A model generated the notes under the pieces. It was given only the letters and a program-made list of their open reading frames with translations, ran no database searches and was not told the DNA's origin. DNA of 64,000 nt from Betaproteobacteria bacterium HGW-Betaproteobacteria-9 (GTDB lineage Bacteria; Pseudomonadota; Gammaproteobacteria; Burkholderiales; Burkholderiaceae_C), in NCBI GenBank assembly GCA_002842215.1, contig PHCC01000015.1, positions 124,001 to 188,000 of the forward strand, read 5' to 3'. The position numbers and the translations under genes are program-made. Below, piece by piece: positions 47,954-58,674 of the stretch (its first letter is position 1; each line of letters starts with the position of its first letter).

Positions 47954-49240
47954 TCAGTCCAGCAAGGCTGCCTTTTTCCAGGCCGACTGGGCGGCAGCGA
48001 CGTCGCCACGCTCTTCGGCCAGGGCCGCGAGCGAGCGCCAGGTTCGCCTCAGCAGGGACGGCTCGGCCAGGCTGTGGCTGGCCTGCCCGAGCAACTGGGC
48101 GGCCTTGCCCCAGAGCTGGCGCTGCATGAAAGCCTGGCCTGTCAGGTACTGGAGATAAGCGTTGTTGGGTTGCTGGCGCTGTGCCTGCTCCAGCCGCGCG
48201 AGCCAGGTGGCATCAAGCTGGGCCAGGCCGGGTTCTATCGTGCGCACCAGCTGGCGTTGCTGCCCGGCATCCAGCTCGGCGAACTTGTTCCACACCGGCT
48301 CCAGCCAGCCGAGCACCAGCGCCGAGGTCGACGCCTGGTTCTCATCCGCGGTCTCGCCGGGTTGCATGCCCAAGACATTGGCTCGCTGGGCAGCGGCCAG
48401 AGCCAGCTCGGGCATGGCGCGCTCGTTGGCATCCAGACGGCTCCAGAGCGCCTGTAGCTGCGAGAGATCGTGCGATTCGCCCAAGGCATCAAGTGCCAAC
48501 CCGCGCACGATGCTGCGCGAAGCATCCGGGGAAAACGCGCGGTGCTTGGCCAGCACCCGGGCTGTTTCCAGCGCTTCACTGGTGGCCCCACCAAGGCGGG
48601 CGATGCGCAACTTCAGACGCATTGCCTGAATGCGACGCGCCGCACCTTGCGGCAGTTCGGCCAGGCGGCTTCGTGCGGCGTCGGCGTCACGGTCTTCGAC
48701 CGCCCAGCGAACCGCGCGCAGCAACGCGCCTTCGTGTGCCTCGGGTGCACTCCTGGCGAGCCTGGGATGCAGTGCCGATTGCAGGTGTTCGTCTCTGGCC
48801 TTGCGGTTTTGCAGCGACTGCGCACTCTCGGCCACCAGCAAATGGGCCAGCAACAGCAACTGGTGCCGCCGGGGCCACTGGGCCGACGGCAAGGCATTGA
48901 GCTGTTCGAGCGCTGCCAGTCCCGCGGCCTGCGAACGCACAAAACGACCCGACAGCTGATACGACAAAGCGTCGAGAACCGACCCGACAGCCGCACGCTC
49001 CACCTGCTGTGCCCGCCAGCGCTGGGCCTGCGCCGGCAACTCACGCAGCACATTGATGGCTCTGAGCGCGAGGTACACCAGCACAAAGCCGGCGATCATG
49101 CAGAACACCACAAAATTGAACGAAACATCAAAACGGTACGGCGGCCAGAAAAGCGTGACCATGGCCTGGTTGTGGCCTACCAGCAGCGCCAGCGCCACCG
49201 CCAGCGCGCCGAGTCCCAGCAGCCAGAACACGCTGCGCAT
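47954..49240 (-). CDS. hemY: Heme biosynthesis-associated protein HemY
   Basis: Inner-membrane TPR-like protein at the end of the hemCDXY operon; role still unclear (this is the E. coli-type HemY, not protoporphyrinogen oxidase). It has two N-terminal membrane helices (about 3-22 and 40-62) and a long helical repeat region to the end. The ATG at 49240 is chosen because AGGGGGGCGCC lies directly before it; an ATG at 49267 overlapping the hemX stop would add nine residues. 428 residues. Confidence 0.92.
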   Translation of the reverse strand: MRSVFWLLGLGALAVALALLVGHNQAMVTLFWPPYRFDVSFNFVVFCMIAGFVLVYLALRAINVLRELPAQAQRWRAQQVERAAVGSVLDALSYQLSGRFVRSQAAGLAALEQLNALPSAQWPRRHQLLLLAHLLVAESAQSLQNRKARDEHLQSALHPRLARSAPEAHEGALLRAVRWAVEDRDADAARSRLAELPQGAARRIQAMRLKLRIARLGGATSEALETARVLAKHRAFSPDASRSIVRGLALDALGESHDLSQLQALWSRLDANERAMPELALAAAQRANVLGMQPGETADENQASTSALVLGWLEPVWNKFAELDAGQQRQLVRTIEPGLAQLDATWLARLEQAQRQQPNNAYLQYLTGQAFMQRQLWGKAAQLLGQASHSLAEPSLLRRTWRSLAALAEERGDVAAAQSAWKKAALLD

Positions 49241-49266
49241 GGCGCCCCCCTGCTTGTGATCGTTCA

Positions 49267-50457
49267 TCACCGGCCTCCCGCGGCCGCGGCCAGGGCCGCG
49301 AGGCTTTCGTCGGGTCGCGGCAGCTCAACCGTCGACAGCTCGGTCCGCAGTTGACCCAGCGTCTTCTGCGCCGCCATCACCTGCGGCGCCGTGGTGTCGA
49401 AGTACCGACCCAGCGCCACTTCGGTGGATTTCAGGTCGGCCTCGACGGCGTTGAGCTGACGGCTCAGCAAACCAAGCCGCGCATTGAGCAGCCGCAGCTT
49501 GATGTTTTCCCGCAGGAAGAAGGCCTGCTCGGGGGCGAGCAGCGCGGCCTCCGGTCTGTCGATGCGGCTCACGCGCACCAATTCCCGACCGCTTCGGGTC
49601 ACATCGGTCCAGACGCGCTGCCAGAACGATGACCAGGCCTCGGAAGCACGCGACCAGCCGCTGTCCTGCACGGGCTGGGAGGGTTCCGCCAGATCCGGTG
49701 CGCCGGCTTTCGCAGCGGGCGGCTGCACGGCCGCCTTGCCGGGCGCTGCAACCTGCGCCGGTCGGGCCTTGCTGCTGGCCGTCTTCACACCGACGTCGTT
49801 CTGCACCGGCCAATCGTCCACCTGGCGGGCCAGCTCATCCACCCGCAACACCAGCGTGGGCACATCGGTCAGCGCGGCACCCCGAATGCGTTCGATATCG
49901 CGCTGGATGGCGCGCTGCACCGGATTCAGGCGCGGCTGCGCGGCCCTGGCGATGCGCTGATCGGCGGCCTGCAAGGCCGACACCAAGGGCTGCACGCTGC
50001 CCGTGAGCTGGGTCTGCTGAAATCCGAGTCGCAGGGCCGATTCAATGTCCTGCACCAGGTTGTCATCGCGCGAACGCGAAAGCGCCAGCATGAGCTCTTC
50101 GAGCTGGCTGCGCTGCAGGGTCACTTCGGACAATTTGATCTCGGCCACCGCCAAGCGCGCCTGCAGTTCCTGCGTGAGGGCCTCCGCCTGTTTCGCCACG
50201 GTGCGCACCTCCACCGCCTGCTCCGTGCTGTCCTGGCTGCGCCGCGCCAGCTCCTGCTGCGTGAACCCGAGCTTCTGCCAGATCAGGCCGGCCAGCACCA
50301 GCGAGAGTGCGGCCACCACAAGCGCCAGCATCGACAGCCAAGACACCGGATGGCGGACGTGCACCACCGGTGGCGCAACCACGGGCGCAGCTCCCCCCGC
50401 CGCGGCGGACGCTTCTTTGATTGGGCTCGGGGGAATGTCGGGGGTATCTGGGTTCAT
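49267..50457 (-). CDS. hemX: Uroporphyrinogen-III C-methyltransferase-like protein HemX
   Basis: A 396-residue HemX family member: cytoplasmic Pro/Ala N-terminus, one transmembrane helix (WLSMLALVVAALSLVLAGLIW, about 40-60), then a long coiled-coil and helical periplasmic part (QELARRSQDSTEQAVEVRTV...LLNARLGLLSRQLNAVEADL). Despite the historical name, no methyltransferase motif is visible. The ATG overlaps the hemD stop (ATGA). The frame continues upstream into hemD but is not coding there. Confidence 0.93.
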   Translation of the reverse strand: MNPDTPDIPPSPIKEASAAAGGAAPVVAPPVVHVRHPVSWLSMLALVVAALSLVLAGLIWQKLGFTQQELARRSQDSTEQAVEVRTVAKQAEALTQELQARLAVAEIKLSEVTLQRSQLEELMLALSRSRDDNLVQDIESALRLGFQQTQLTGSVQPLVSALQAADQRIARAAQPRLNPVQRAIQRDIERIRGAALTDVPTLVLRVDELARQVDDWPVQNDVGVKTASSKARPAQVAAPGKAAVQPPAAKAGAPDLAEPSQPVQDSGWSRASEAWSSFWQRVWTDVTRSGRELVRVSRIDRPEAALLAPEQAFFLRENIKLRLLNARLGLLSRQLNAVEADLKSTEVALGRYFDTTAPQVMAAQKTLGQLRTELSTVELPRPDESLAALAAAAGGR

Positions 50458-51305
50458 GCGGGACTCCAGTTCGATTCTAGGGCCCGCAACACGTCTGGCA
50501 AGGCGGGCCGGGTTTCGATCACACGGCCAAAACCGGCGGCCTTCGCACTGGCAGCGATGCGGGGATGGGTGGCGATGGCGCAGGCTGGCGACCAGTCTGT
50601 GTGGGGCGCGGCAGCCACCAGGTGGTTCACCGCCTCTGAACTGCTGAACAGCCAGGCACTGCCGGTCAATGCGGCAGCACGGGCCACCGCCGTCTGCGCA
50701 GCCGTCCAGCGAGGGGCCGACCGCTCGTAGGCCACACAACTTTCCACGCTGGCACCCGCGGCTTCGCATTGCTGGATCAACCAGTCGCGGCCGTTGCCGG
50801 CGTGCCGGTTTTGCGGGGGCGGCGGTGCCGTCATTGCAGCCCCCTCGGACGAAGCGCCCCTGACCACCAGGATGCGCTGGCCAGACCTCACTTGGGTGGC
50901 CACCACCGGCCACAGCGCTTCGGAGTCGAACTGCCCGGCATCAGCCGGTGGGGCATCGATGCGCGTTGCGTCCAGCCCCAGACCGGTCAGCGCCTGGGCC
51001 AACACGCGTGCGGTGCCTGGACCGGGCGCCCAGAACCGGGTGCCGCGATCGGGCCGCATGGGTGGTCGCACATCCTGCGCAAAAAAATGGCTGACAGCGG
51101 CCCCGCTCACAAAGAGCAAAGCATCCATGTCCAGCCAGTAAGTGCGCCAATACCGCAACAAGGCCAAGGTCGCTGCGTCCTGCGGTTCCCCGATGTCGAT
51201 CAGGGGCAGCGCCTGGGCCGGCCAGCCCTGCGCCTGCAAGGCCTGCACCCAGCTAGTCGCTTCGGCCGCGGGTCGGGTGATGAGGAGCCGCTCCAGCGGG
51301 CTCAC
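50454..51305 (-). CDS. hemD: Uroporphyrinogen-III synthase
   Basis: Cyclises hydroxymethylbilane to uroporphyrinogen III with inversion of ring D. The family is divergent; marks are PLERLLITRPAAEATSWVQAL at the N-terminus, LLFVSGAAVSHFF, RILVVRGASSEGAAM, CVAYERSAPRW and WLFSSSEAVNHL. The start is uncertain: GTG 51305 leaves the usual N-terminus; GTG 51326 or TTG 51335 are alternatives just after the hemC stop. It couples to hemX through ATGA. Confidence 0.93.
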   Translation of the reverse strand: MSPLERLLITRPAAEATSWVQALQAQGWPAQALPLIDIGEPQDAATLALLRYWRTYWLDMDALLFVSGAAVSHFFAQDVRPPMRPDRGTRFWAPGPGTARVLAQALTGLGLDATRIDAPPADAGQFDSEALWPVVATQVRSGQRILVVRGASSEGAAMTAPPPPQNRHAGNGRDWLIQQCEAAGASVESCVAYERSAPRWTAAQTAVARAAALTGSAWLFSSSEAVNHLVAAAPHTDWSPACAIATHPRIAASAKAAGFGRVIETRPALPDVLRALESNWSPA

Positions 51306-51339
51306 AACGGGCGCCGTGCCGGGCACGCCAGACAAGGCG

Positions 51340-52308
51340 TCAAGCCCCCGCCGCGGGCGGCCGGGCGCCGGCGGCACGCAGGGCCTGCGCCACGCGCTGC
51401 CCCAGGGCTTCAGCCTGCTCCAGCGTCTGCACATCGGCCCGATCACTCACCTGCACCAACGACAACGCACCGTCCGGGTCCCCCCAGGCCGCGCGCAGCA
51501 GCAGCTGGTGGGGATTGCCATCGGTCCAGTCGGCGTAGGCCGCCAGTGGCATGGAGCAGCTGCCGCCCATGGCGCGCGACACCGTGCGCTCGGCGGCTAC
51601 CCGCAACCAAGTGGGCATGTGCACCAGTGGCTTCAGAGCGTCCATCAGATCACTGCGATCCGCACGGACTTCGATACCCAGCGCCCCCTGGCCGGCCGCC
51701 GGCAGTGAGTCGGCGGGTTCAAAAATGTGGCGGATGCGTTCGCCCAATCCCAGACGTTTCAGGCCGGCAGAAGCCAGCACGATCGCGTGGTACTGGCCCT
51801 CGTCCAGTTTGCGCAGGCGCGTGTCCAGATTGCCCCGCAGCGGCTCGATGCGCACGTCGCTGCGGCCCAGCGCGTCCAGCGCAGCGCGCAGCAGCACCAG
51901 CCTGCGCAGGCTGGAGGTGCCAACGACAGCCCCTGCGGGCAGCTCGGCCAGCGTCGCACAGCCGGGCGACACCCAGGCGTCGCGCGGGTCTTCGCGCTCC
52001 ATCACGCAGGCCAGTGCAAACCCCGCCGGCAGGTCCATGGGCACATCCTTGAGCGAGTGCACGGCGATGTCGGCGCGGCCCTCGTCCAGCGCCACCTCCA
52101 GCTCTTTCACGAACAGGCCCTTTCCCCCCACCTTGGAGAGACTGCGGTCCAGGATCTGGTCGCCCAGGGTCGTCATGCCCAGCAACTCGACACCGTGGCC
52201 CAAGTCTTGCAAGAGGGCCTTGACGTGTTCGGCCTGCCACAACGCCAGACGGCTTTCGCGCGTGGCGATGGTGATGGACAACGCGGAGGATGGGTTTGAA
52301 ATGGCCAC
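51340..52308 (-). CDS. hemC: Porphobilinogen deaminase
   Basis: Polymerises four porphobilinogens to hydroxymethylbilane. It begins [48 protein letters not shown] carries the catalytic Asp; the dipyrromethane cofactor Cys is C251 in [15 protein letters not shown]. In E. coli the Cys follows GG directly; here one Ser intervenes. 322 residues. First gene of hemCDXY, divergent from ppc; a CCCGGC/GCCGGG hairpin (52336-52351) lies in the 93-bp gap. Confidence 0.98.
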   Translation of the reverse strand: MAISNPSSALSITIATRESRLALWQAEHVKALLQDLGHGVELLGMTTLGDQILDRSLSKVGGKGLFVKELEVALDEGRADIAVHSLKDVPMDLPAGFALACVMEREDPRDAWVSPGCATLAELPAGAVVGTSSLRRLVLLRAALDALGRSDVRIEPLRGNLDTRLRKLDEGQYHAIVLASAGLKRLGLGERIRHIFEPADSLPAAGQGALGIEVRADRSDLMDALKPLVHMPTWLRVAAERTVSRAMGGSCSMPLAAYADWTDGNPHQLLLRAAWGDPDGALSLVQVSDRADVQTLEQAEALGQRVAQALRAAGARPPAAGA

Positions 52309-52401
52309 GATGAAGATTCAAAAAAAGATCAAGCGCCCGGCCTGCGCCGGGAGCGTTTTCGTACCCGCTTGGTAACGGGAAAAGCAACTTTGGATGCTAG
52401 C

Positions 52402-55296
52402 ATGACCCCTGCCCAAAAAATCAGCAACCCAAGCCTCAGCGCACCCCTGTCCACCATGAGCCGAACGCCTGCCCGATCCGCCGCCCCGTCCAACCGCCCA
52501 GGTGCCGGACGTGCCAAGTCCGGCCCCGACAAAGACCAACCCCTGATCGATGACATCCGCCTGCTGGGACGTGTGCTGGGTGACGTGATCCGGGAGCAGG
52601 AAGGCCAGGCTGCCTACGACCTGATCGAGCAGATCCGCCAGCTTTCGGTGGCCTTCCGCCGCCACGCCGACCAGGACGCCGACAAGGCGCTGAAGAAGCT
52701 GCTCAAAGGCCTCTCGGGCCAGCAGACGGTGAGCGTGATCCGCGCTTTCACCTACTTCAGCCACCTGGCCAACCTGGCCGAAGACCGCCACCACATCCGC
52801 CGTCGCGCGGTGCACGACCGCGCTGGCGATCTGCAGGAGGGCAGCCTGGCCCTGACGCTGCAGCGATTGAAAAAGGCCGGCATCGCGCCGTCCGACGTGG
52901 TGCGCACGCTGGCTGCGGCCCACATCTCGCCGGTGCTCACCGCGCACCCCACCGAGGTGCAGCGCAAGAGCATTCTGGATGCCGAGCGCGCCATCGCCCA
53001 CCTGCTGGCCGAACGTGAGCAGTTGCTGCCGCGCGAGCACGCCGACTTCGAATCCCAATTGCGCGCCCGCGTGACGCAGCTCTGGCAAACGCGCCTGCTG
53101 CGTTTCACCAAGCTCACCGTGGCCGACGAAATCGAAAACGCACTGAGCTATTACCAGGCCACCTTCCTGTCGGAGATCCCGCGCATCTACCGCGACCTCG
53201 AAGAAGGACTGGACGATCAGGACGTGGCACCCTTCCTGCGCATGGGCCAGTGGATCGGCGGCGACCGCGACGGCAACCCCAACGTGACCGCGCAGACGCT
53301 GGAGCTGGCGCTGCACAGCCAAGCCGATCTGGTGCTGCGCCACCACCTCACACAACTGCACCACCTGGGTGCCGAGCTGTCGGTGTCGGCCATGCTCGCG
53401 AGTGTGAGTCCGGCCATGAAAGCACTGGCCGAGCGCTCTCCCGATCAGAACGCCCACCGCCAGGACGAACCCTACCGGCGCGCGCTCACCGGCATGTACG
53501 CCCGCCTGGCCGCCACGCTGACCGCGCTGACCGGCGGAGAGGCCGCGCGCCACGCGGTCGCGCCACAAGACGCGTACCCCAGCGCCGCCGAACTGCTGGC
53601 CGATCTGCGCACCATTGAAGCCTCGCTGGTGGCGAACCACGGCGCGGCGCTCACCCGCTCCCGCCTGCGCCCTTTGATCCGCGCGGTGCAGGTGTTCGGC
53701 TTCCACCTGGCCACCATCGACCTGCGTCAGAGCTCGGACAAACACGAGGAAGTGGTGGCCGAATTGCTGGCCACGGCGCGCATCGAGGCGGACTACAGCG
53801 CGCTCGACGAAATGGGCAAACGCGCGGTGCTGCTGCGCCAGCTGAACGACGCGCGGCCCCTGCGCGTGCCCGGCACGCCCTACTCGGCCCACACCCTGGA
53901 CGAACTGGCCATCTTCGATACCGCGCGCAGCGGCCGCGAACGATTCGGTGCCCAGGCCATCCGCCACGCCATCATCAGTCACACCGAAACGGTGAGCGAC
54001 CTGCTCGAAGTGCTGCTGCTGCAGAAGGAAGCTGGTCTGATGCGTGGTCTCCTTGCAGAAGACGCGGTAGCCGACCTGATCGTGGTGCCTCTGTTCGAAA
54101 CCATCGAAGACCTGCGCAACGCCGCGCCCATCATGCGCGACTACTACGCACTGCCCGGCGTGCGCGCCATGGTGCACCGGGGGTTGCACGACGGCTACTG
54201 CGAGCAGGACATCATGCTCGGCTACTCCGACAGCAACAAGGACGGCGGCATCTTCACCAGCAACTGGGAGCTGTACCGCGCCGAAATCGCACTCGTGGAA
54301 CTGTTCGATTCGCTCAACAAGGACCACGAAAAAACGATCCAGCTGCGCATGTTCCACGGCCGTGGCGGCACGGTGGGGCGTGGCGGTGGTCCGAGCTACC
54401 AGGCCATCCTGGCTCAGCCACCCGGCACGGTGCGCGGCCAGATCCGCCTGACCGAACAGGGCGAGGTGATCGGCTCCAAATACGCCAACCCCGAGATCGG
54501 CCGTCGCAACCTGGAAACCCTGGTCGCCGCCACGCTGGAAGCCACTTTGCTGCAGGCCACGCGCAACGCCCCCAAAGCCTTTCTCGACACCGCGGCCGAG
54601 CTCTCGACGGCGAGCATGGCCGCCTACCGCGCCCTGGTCTACGACACCCCGCGCTTTGCCGAATATTTCTTCGCCGCCACACCGATCCGCGAAATCGCCG
54701 AACTCAACATCGGCTCGCGTCCGGCCTCGCGCAAGGCGACGCAGAAGATCGAAGACCTGCGCGCCATTCCCTGGGGCTTCAGCTGGGGCCAGTGCCGCCT
54801 GACGCTGCCAGGCTGGTACGGCTTTGGCTCAGCGGTGCACAACTTCCTCCACAAGGACGGCCCCAAGGGCGTGGCAAAACAAAAAGCACAGCTGCAGAAG
54901 ATGGTCAAGCAGTGGCCGTTTTTCAGCACCCTGCTCTCCAACATGGACATGGTGATGGCCAAGAGTGATCTGGCGCTCGCCACGCGCTATGCCGAGCTGG
55001 TTGAAGACAAGCGCCTGCGCACCAAGGTGTTCGCCGCCATTGAAGCCGAATGGCACCGCACGGCCGATGCGCTGGCGCTGATCACGGGCGAGAAGCAACG
55101 CCTGGTCAACAACGCGGCCTTGCAGCGCTCCATGCGCCACCGCTTCCCCTACATCGACCCGCTGCACCACCTGCAGGTTGAGCTGGTGCGCCGCTACCGG
55201 GCGGGTGAAAACCACGCCGACCGCGACGAAAAGGTGCGCCGCGGCATCCACATCTCGATCAACGGCATCGCGGCCGGACTGCGGAATACGGGCTGA
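52402..55296 (+). CDS. ppc: Phosphoenolpyruvate carboxylase
   Basis: Anaplerotic carboxylation of PEP to oxaloacetate. The catalytic His is in [15 protein letters not shown]; further signatures are [43 protein letters not shown] and the C-terminal AAGLRNTG. 964 residues from ATG 52402; an ATG at 52456 would shorten the poorly conserved Ser/Pro-rich N-terminus, and the upstream TTG (52369) is unlikely. A three-hairpin repeat starts a few bases after the stop. Confidence 0.98.
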   Translation: MTPAQKISNPSLSAPLSTMSRTPARSAAPSNRPGAGRAKSGPDKDQPLIDDIRLLGRVLGDVIREQEGQAAYDLIEQIRQLSVAFRRHADQDADKALKKLLKGLSGQQTVSVIRAFTYFSHLANLAEDRHHIRRRAVHDRAGDLQEGSLALTLQRLKKAGIAPSDVVRTLAAAHISPVLTAHPTEVQRKSILDAERAIAHLLAEREQLLPREHADFESQLRARVTQLWQTRLLRFTKLTVADEIENALSYYQATFLSEIPRIYRDLEEGLDDQDVAPFLRMGQWIGGDRDGNPNVTAQTLELALHSQADLVLRHHLTQLHHLGAELSVSAMLASVSPAMKALAERSPDQNAHRQDEPYRRALTGMYARLAATLTALTGGEAARHAVAPQDAYPSAAELLADLRTIEASLVANHGAALTRSRLRPLIRAVQVFGFHLATIDLRQSSDKHEEVVAELLATARIEADYSALDEMGKRAVLLRQLNDARPLRVPGTPYSAHTLDELAIFDTARSGRERFGAQAIRHAIISHTETVSDLLEVLLLQKEAGLMRGLLAEDAVADLIVVPLFETIEDLRNAAPIMRDYYALPGVRAMVHRGLHDGYCEQDIMLGYSDSNKDGGIFTSNWELYRAEIALVELFDSLNKDHEKTIQLRMFHGRGGTVGRGGGPSYQAILAQPPGTVRGQIRLTEQGEVIGSKYANPEIGRRNLETLVAATLEATLLQATRNAPKAFLDTAAELSTASMAAYRALVYDTPRFAEYFFAATPIREIAELNIGSRPASRKATQKIEDLRAIPWGFSWGQCRLTLPGWYGFGSAVHNFLHKDGPKGVAKQKAQLQKMVKQWPFFSTLLSNMDMVMAKSDLALATRYAELVEDKRLRTKVFAAIEAEWHRTADALALITGEKQRLVNNAALQRSMRHRFPYIDPLHHLQVELVRRYRAGENHADRDEKVRRGIHISINGIAAGLRNTG

Positions 55297-55301
55297 ACAG
55301 G

Positions 55302-55376
55302 CTCCCCCCGGCGCCTGCGGCGTCACCCCCCAAGGGACAACACCTGCGGCCTGGCAAAGCCAGTTCCGCGGTGTTC
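55302..55376 (+). repeat. Three-hairpin intergenic repeat, copy C (after ppc)
   Basis: Third copy. CGCC-TGC-GGCG (about 55312-55323), a weaker C-run/GGG stem (55326-55336), and CTGGC-AAA-GCCAG (55351-55363), then TTCCGCGGTGT. In the last stem both sides differ from copies A and B (CCGGC/GCCGG), keeping pairing: a compensatory change. It lies between ppc and the PHP gene. Confidence 0.8.
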
Positions 55377-55455
55377 TGGGTGGGGTTCACCTCTCCTGTC
55401 GCGGGGTTTGCCTGTCCGTGCAGCGCAGGTCATGCGTCAAACCTAAAATGAAGCG

Positions 55456-56310
55456 GTGACCCACATCCTCAACGCCGATCTCCATTGCCATTCTGTCGTC
55501 TCTGATGGCACCCTCAAACCCGAGGAGTTGGCGCAGCGCGCCAAAGCCAACGGCGTGGAACTCTGGTCGCTGACCGACCACGACGAGATCGGGGGCCAGG
55601 ACCAGGCCATCGCCGCCGCGCGACAGGCGGGGTTGCCCTACCTCACCGGTGCAGAAGTGTCCGTGACCTTCGCCAACGTCACCGTGCACATCTTGGGCCT
55701 GGGTTTCGACCACGCCAATCCGGCGCTGATCGAAGGCCTGCGCCAGACCCGTGGCGGGCGCGAGCAGCGCGCGCGCGCCATGAGCGACGACCTGGCGCGC
55801 GTGGGCATCCCGGGCGTCTACGAAGGCGCGCTCAAATACGTCGGCAACCCGGAACTGATCTCACGCTCGCACTTCGCGCGCTACATCGTGGAAGCGGGCT
55901 ACAGCACCGACACCAACGCCGTGTTTCGGAAATACCTGGCCGATGGCAAACCCGGCTATGTGCCGCACCGCTGGGCCGCCCTGCGCGACGCTGTGGGCTG
56001 GATCACGGGTGCCGGAGGCGTGGCCGTGATCGCCCACCCCGGCCGCTACAACCTCACCGCCAACGAAGAGTACGCGCTCTTCTCCGAATTCAAGGCCCAC
56101 GGTGGTCAGGGCGTGGAGGTGGTGACCGGCGCCCACGGGCCGGCCGACTATGTCAAATACGCGGGGTTCTGCAGCGAGTTCGACCTGCTCGCCTCGCGCG
56201 GCAGCGACTTCCACAGCCCGACCGAAAGCCACACCGATCTGGGCAAGCTGCCCGACCTGCCGGGCAGCGTCACACCCGTGTGGGAGCAGCTCGCAGCGCG
56301 TTTCCACTGA
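55456..56310 (+). CDS. PHP-domain phosphoesterase (TrpH/YciV, RNase AM type)
   Basis: A metal-dependent phosphoesterase (284 aa). Metal-binding motifs in order: DLHCHSVVSDG, LTDHDEIGG, LTGAEVSV, SRSHFARYIVEAG, VIAHPGRYN and SRGSDFHSPTE. The E. coli homologue (YciV/TrpH) hydrolyses 3',5'-nucleotide bisphosphates and trims RNA 5' ends (family knowledge). The start is GTG 55456. The YciO-type gene two places downstream mirrors the E. coli yciV-yciO pairing. Its stop overlaps the next start (TGATG). Confidence 0.92.
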   Translation: MTHILNADLHCHSVVSDGTLKPEELAQRAKANGVELWSLTDHDEIGGQDQAIAAARQAGLPYLTGAEVSVTFANVTVHILGLGFDHANPALIEGLRQTRGGREQRARAMSDDLARVGIPGVYEGALKYVGNPELISRSHFARYIVEAGYSTDTNAVFRKYLADGKPGYVPHRWAALRDAVGWITGAGGVAVIAHPGRYNLTANEEYALFSEFKAHGGQGVEVVTGAHGPADYVKYAGFCSEFDLLASRGSDFHSPTESHTDLGKLPDLPGSVTPVWEQLAARFH

Positions 56311-57218
56311 TGAGCGCCGCCGTTGCCCGACCCGGCGCGCAGGCCGCGCTGGGCATCACGTTCCTGGTGTTGGCGGTGGCCTGCTTCGCGGTGCTGGACA
56401 CCGCGGTCAAGTACGTCGGCGCCTTCGTGCCCATCCTGGTGGCGGTCTGGTTCCGCTACGTGTTCCAGGCCGTGGCCGTCAGTACTGTCATGCTCCCTTT
56501 GCGCGGACGCAGCCTGCTGGTCACCCGGCACCCGCGCTTCCAGGTGCTGCGAGGCTGCCTTCTGCTGATGGTCAGCGTGCTGTCGTTCATCAGCGTGCAG
56601 TACATGCCCGTGGGGGAATTCACCGCCTTTGTCATGACCACGCCGCTGGTGGTCACCCTGCTGGCGGCGCTGTTCCTGAAAGAGCGGGTCGCGCCGATGC
56701 GTTGGGCGCTGGTGGGGGGTGGCTTCGTGGGCGCCCTGCTGGTGGTCCAGCCGGGTGGTGACGTGATCGGCTGGGCCAGCCTGTTGCCGTTGCTGATGGT
56801 GGTCACCTACGCCTGGTTCCAGATCCTCACCAGCCAGATGGCGCGCACCGAAGACCCAATGACCATGCACTTCTACACCGGCTGGGTGGGCGCACTGGTG
56901 GCCACTGCGATTCTGCCTCTGGTCTGGCAAGCAATCCCCGACACCAACACCTTCGCCCTGCTCTGCCTGGTGGGCCTCATGGGCACGGTCGGCCACTTTC
57001 TGCTCATCCTCGCGTTCGCGCGCGCGCCAGCGTCCACACTCACGCCTTACCTGTACACCCAGATCGGGTTTGCCATGTTGTGCGGCTGGCTGGTGTTCAA
57101 ACACATTCCGGGACGGCTGGAACTGACCGGCATCGTGCTCATCGTGGTCTGCGGCGCCACCGCCAGTTGGATCACCGCGCGCGAACACCGCCTGCCCGTG
57201 GAACCACCCGAGGCCTGA
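56310..57218 (+). CDS. DMT-superfamily transporter (EamA domains)
   Basis: A 302-residue inner-membrane protein with about ten hydrophobic helices in two EamA halves (for example ALGITFLVLAVACFAVLDT, TTPLVVTLLAALFLKERV, LLPLLMVVTYAWFQIL, GIVLIVVCGATASWIT). RYVFQ in the first half and the charged KER after helix 4 are typical. The substrate cannot be predicted. The ATG overlaps the PHP stop by one base, so the two are probably co-translated. Confidence 0.88.
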   Translation: MSAAVARPGAQAALGITFLVLAVACFAVLDTAVKYVGAFVPILVAVWFRYVFQAVAVSTVMLPLRGRSLLVTRHPRFQVLRGCLLLMVSVLSFISVQYMPVGEFTAFVMTTPLVVTLLAALFLKERVAPMRWALVGGGFVGALLVVQPGGDVIGWASLLPLLMVVTYAWFQILTSQMARTEDPMTMHFYTGWVGALVATAILPLVWQAIPDTNTFALLCLVGLMGTVGHFLLILAFARAPASTLTPYLYTQIGFAMLCGWLVFKHIPGRLELTGIVLIVVCGATASWITAREHRLPVEPPEA

Positions 57219-57265
57219 ACCAGCGGTGCCGTGGTTGTGCCCACGGGCCGCGCACAATACGCACC

Positions 57266-57901
57266 ATGTCCCAGTATTTCGAAGTCCATCCCGAGAACCC
57301 GCAACCCCGGCTGCTCAAGCAGGCGGTGCAACTGCTCGAACGGGGCGGCGTGCTGGCGGTACCCACCGACTCCAGCTACGCGCTGGTCTGCCACATTGAC
57401 GACAAGGCTGCGGCCGACCGGCTGCGCCGCATCCGCCAGGTCGACGACAAACACCACCTCACCCTGCTCTGCCGCGACCTGAGCGAGCTCGCCAGCTACG
57501 CCAAGGTGGACAACCGCCAGTACCGACTGCTCAAGCAGGCCACGCCCGGCCCCTACACCTTCATCCTCGAAGCCAGCAAAGAAGTGCCACGCCGCCTGAG
57601 CCACCCTTCGCGCAAGACGATCGGCCTGCGCGTGCCGAACCACAACGCCCTGCTGGCCTTGCTGGACCTGCACAATGGCCCCCTGCTGGCCACCACGCTG
57701 ATCCCGCCCGGCGAGGTGCATCCCCTCAACGATGCGCAGGACATCCGCGACCGTTTCGAACACGATCTCGCGGGTGTGATCGATGCCGGAGCGTGTCCGC
57801 TCGAACCCACGACCGTCGTCGACCTCACGCCCATGGGCACGGGCGGAGAACCCGAGCTGGTGCGCGAAGGGCGCGGGCCGCTGGCCACACTGGGCCTGTA
57901 G
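57266..57901 (+). CDS. YciO/Sua5-family RNA-binding protein
   Basis: A 211-residue member of the YrdC/Sua5 superfamily, closest to YciO. Marks: GGVLAVPTDSSYALVCHIDDKAAADRLRRIR, KHHLTLLCRDLSEL, PGPYTFILEASKEVPRRL, KTIGLRVPNHN and LEPTTVVDLT. TsaC/Sua5 makes threonylcarbamoyl-AMP for tRNA; whether YciO shares this in vivo is uncertain. The ATG is chosen to fit the family N-terminus, 47 bp after the transporter. Confidence 0.9.
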   Translation: MSQYFEVHPENPQPRLLKQAVQLLERGGVLAVPTDSSYALVCHIDDKAAADRLRRIRQVDDKHHLTLLCRDLSELASYAKVDNRQYRLLKQATPGPYTFILEASKEVPRRLSHPSRKTIGLRVPNHNALLALLDLHNGPLLATTLIPPGEVHPLNDAQDIRDRFEHDLAGVIDAGACPLEPTTVVDLTPMGTGGEPELVREGRGPLATLGL

Positions 57902-57987
57902 ACCCGATACCTGCGCCGCGGGGCCCAGCAGCTACAGGCACCGCACCCCATCTGGGACAATAAGTCATTTCCCGCCCAACGCCCCTC

Positions 57988-58656
57988 ATGGATTTCGCCC
58001 AGATCATTCAAACCGTTGCCCTGTACGCCCTGCCGGTGCTGTTTGCCATCACGGTGCACGAAGCCGCTCACGGTTATGCGGCACGGCACTTCGGCGACAA
58101 CACCGCCCACATGCTGGGCCGCATCACGCTCAACCCGCTCAAACACATCGACCCGGTCGGCACGATCGCGATGCCGCTGCTGCTGTATTTCGCCACCTCG
58201 GGCGCCTTCCTGTTTGGTTACGCCAAACCGGTCCCGGTGAATTTCGGGCGCCTGCGCAACCCGAAGAGCGACATGGTCTGGGTCGCACTGGCCGGCCCCG
58301 GTGCCAATCTGGTGCAGGCGGTGATGTGGACCACGGGCCTCTACCTGCTGGTGGCCGCGGGGGTGGAAGAACGCTTCTTCCTGGAAATGTGCCGCGCCGG
58401 CGTGCTGGTGAATCTGGTGATGTTTGCCTTCAACCTGTTTCCGCTGCCGCCGCTGGATGGCGGGCGCATTCTGGTGGGACTGCTGCCCAACCACTTGGCC
58501 TACCCGGTCTCGCGCATCGAACCCTGGGGCTTCTTCATCGTGATGGCCCTGGTCATCACCGGCGTCGTAGGCAACCTCTGGCTGCGCCCGCTCATGATGC
58601 TCACCGGTGGCGCGATCGAGTTGCTGCTGACGCCGCTGCGCTTCCTGCTGTTTTAA
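57988..58656 (+). CDS. Site-2 protease family protein (M50)
   Basis: A 222-residue intramembrane metalloprotease-like protein. The zinc motif is H24-E25-x-x-H28 in VHEAAHGYAARHFGD, and the second ligand region is FNLFPLPPLDGGRI. There are several membrane helices and no PDZ domain, so it is the short bacterial type of unknown substrate. It lies 86 bp after the YciO-type gene and 18 bp before trpS. Confidence 0.9.
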   Translation: MDFAQIIQTVALYALPVLFAITVHEAAHGYAARHFGDNTAHMLGRITLNPLKHIDPVGTIAMPLLLYFATSGAFLFGYAKPVPVNFGRLRNPKSDMVWVALAGPGANLVQAVMWTTGLYLLVAAGVEERFFLEMCRAGVLVNLVMFAFNLFPLPPLDGGRILVGLLPNHLAYPVSRIEPWGFFIVMALVITGVVGNLWLRPLMMLTGGAIELLLTPLRFLLF

Positions 58657-58674
58657 TTTCAGACCTTCTTGTTC

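Noticed and set aside
52336..52351. CCCGGC/GCCGGG hairpin in the hemC-ppc gap as an attenuator of hemC
   Set aside because: The T-run toward hemC comes about ten bases after the stem, too far for an intrinsic terminator, and no leader ORF is seen.
52318..54357. 679-codon frame antisense to ppc
   Set aside because: Same shadow effect; low-complexity His/Gln/Val composition and no ribosome site, with all PPC motifs on the other strand.
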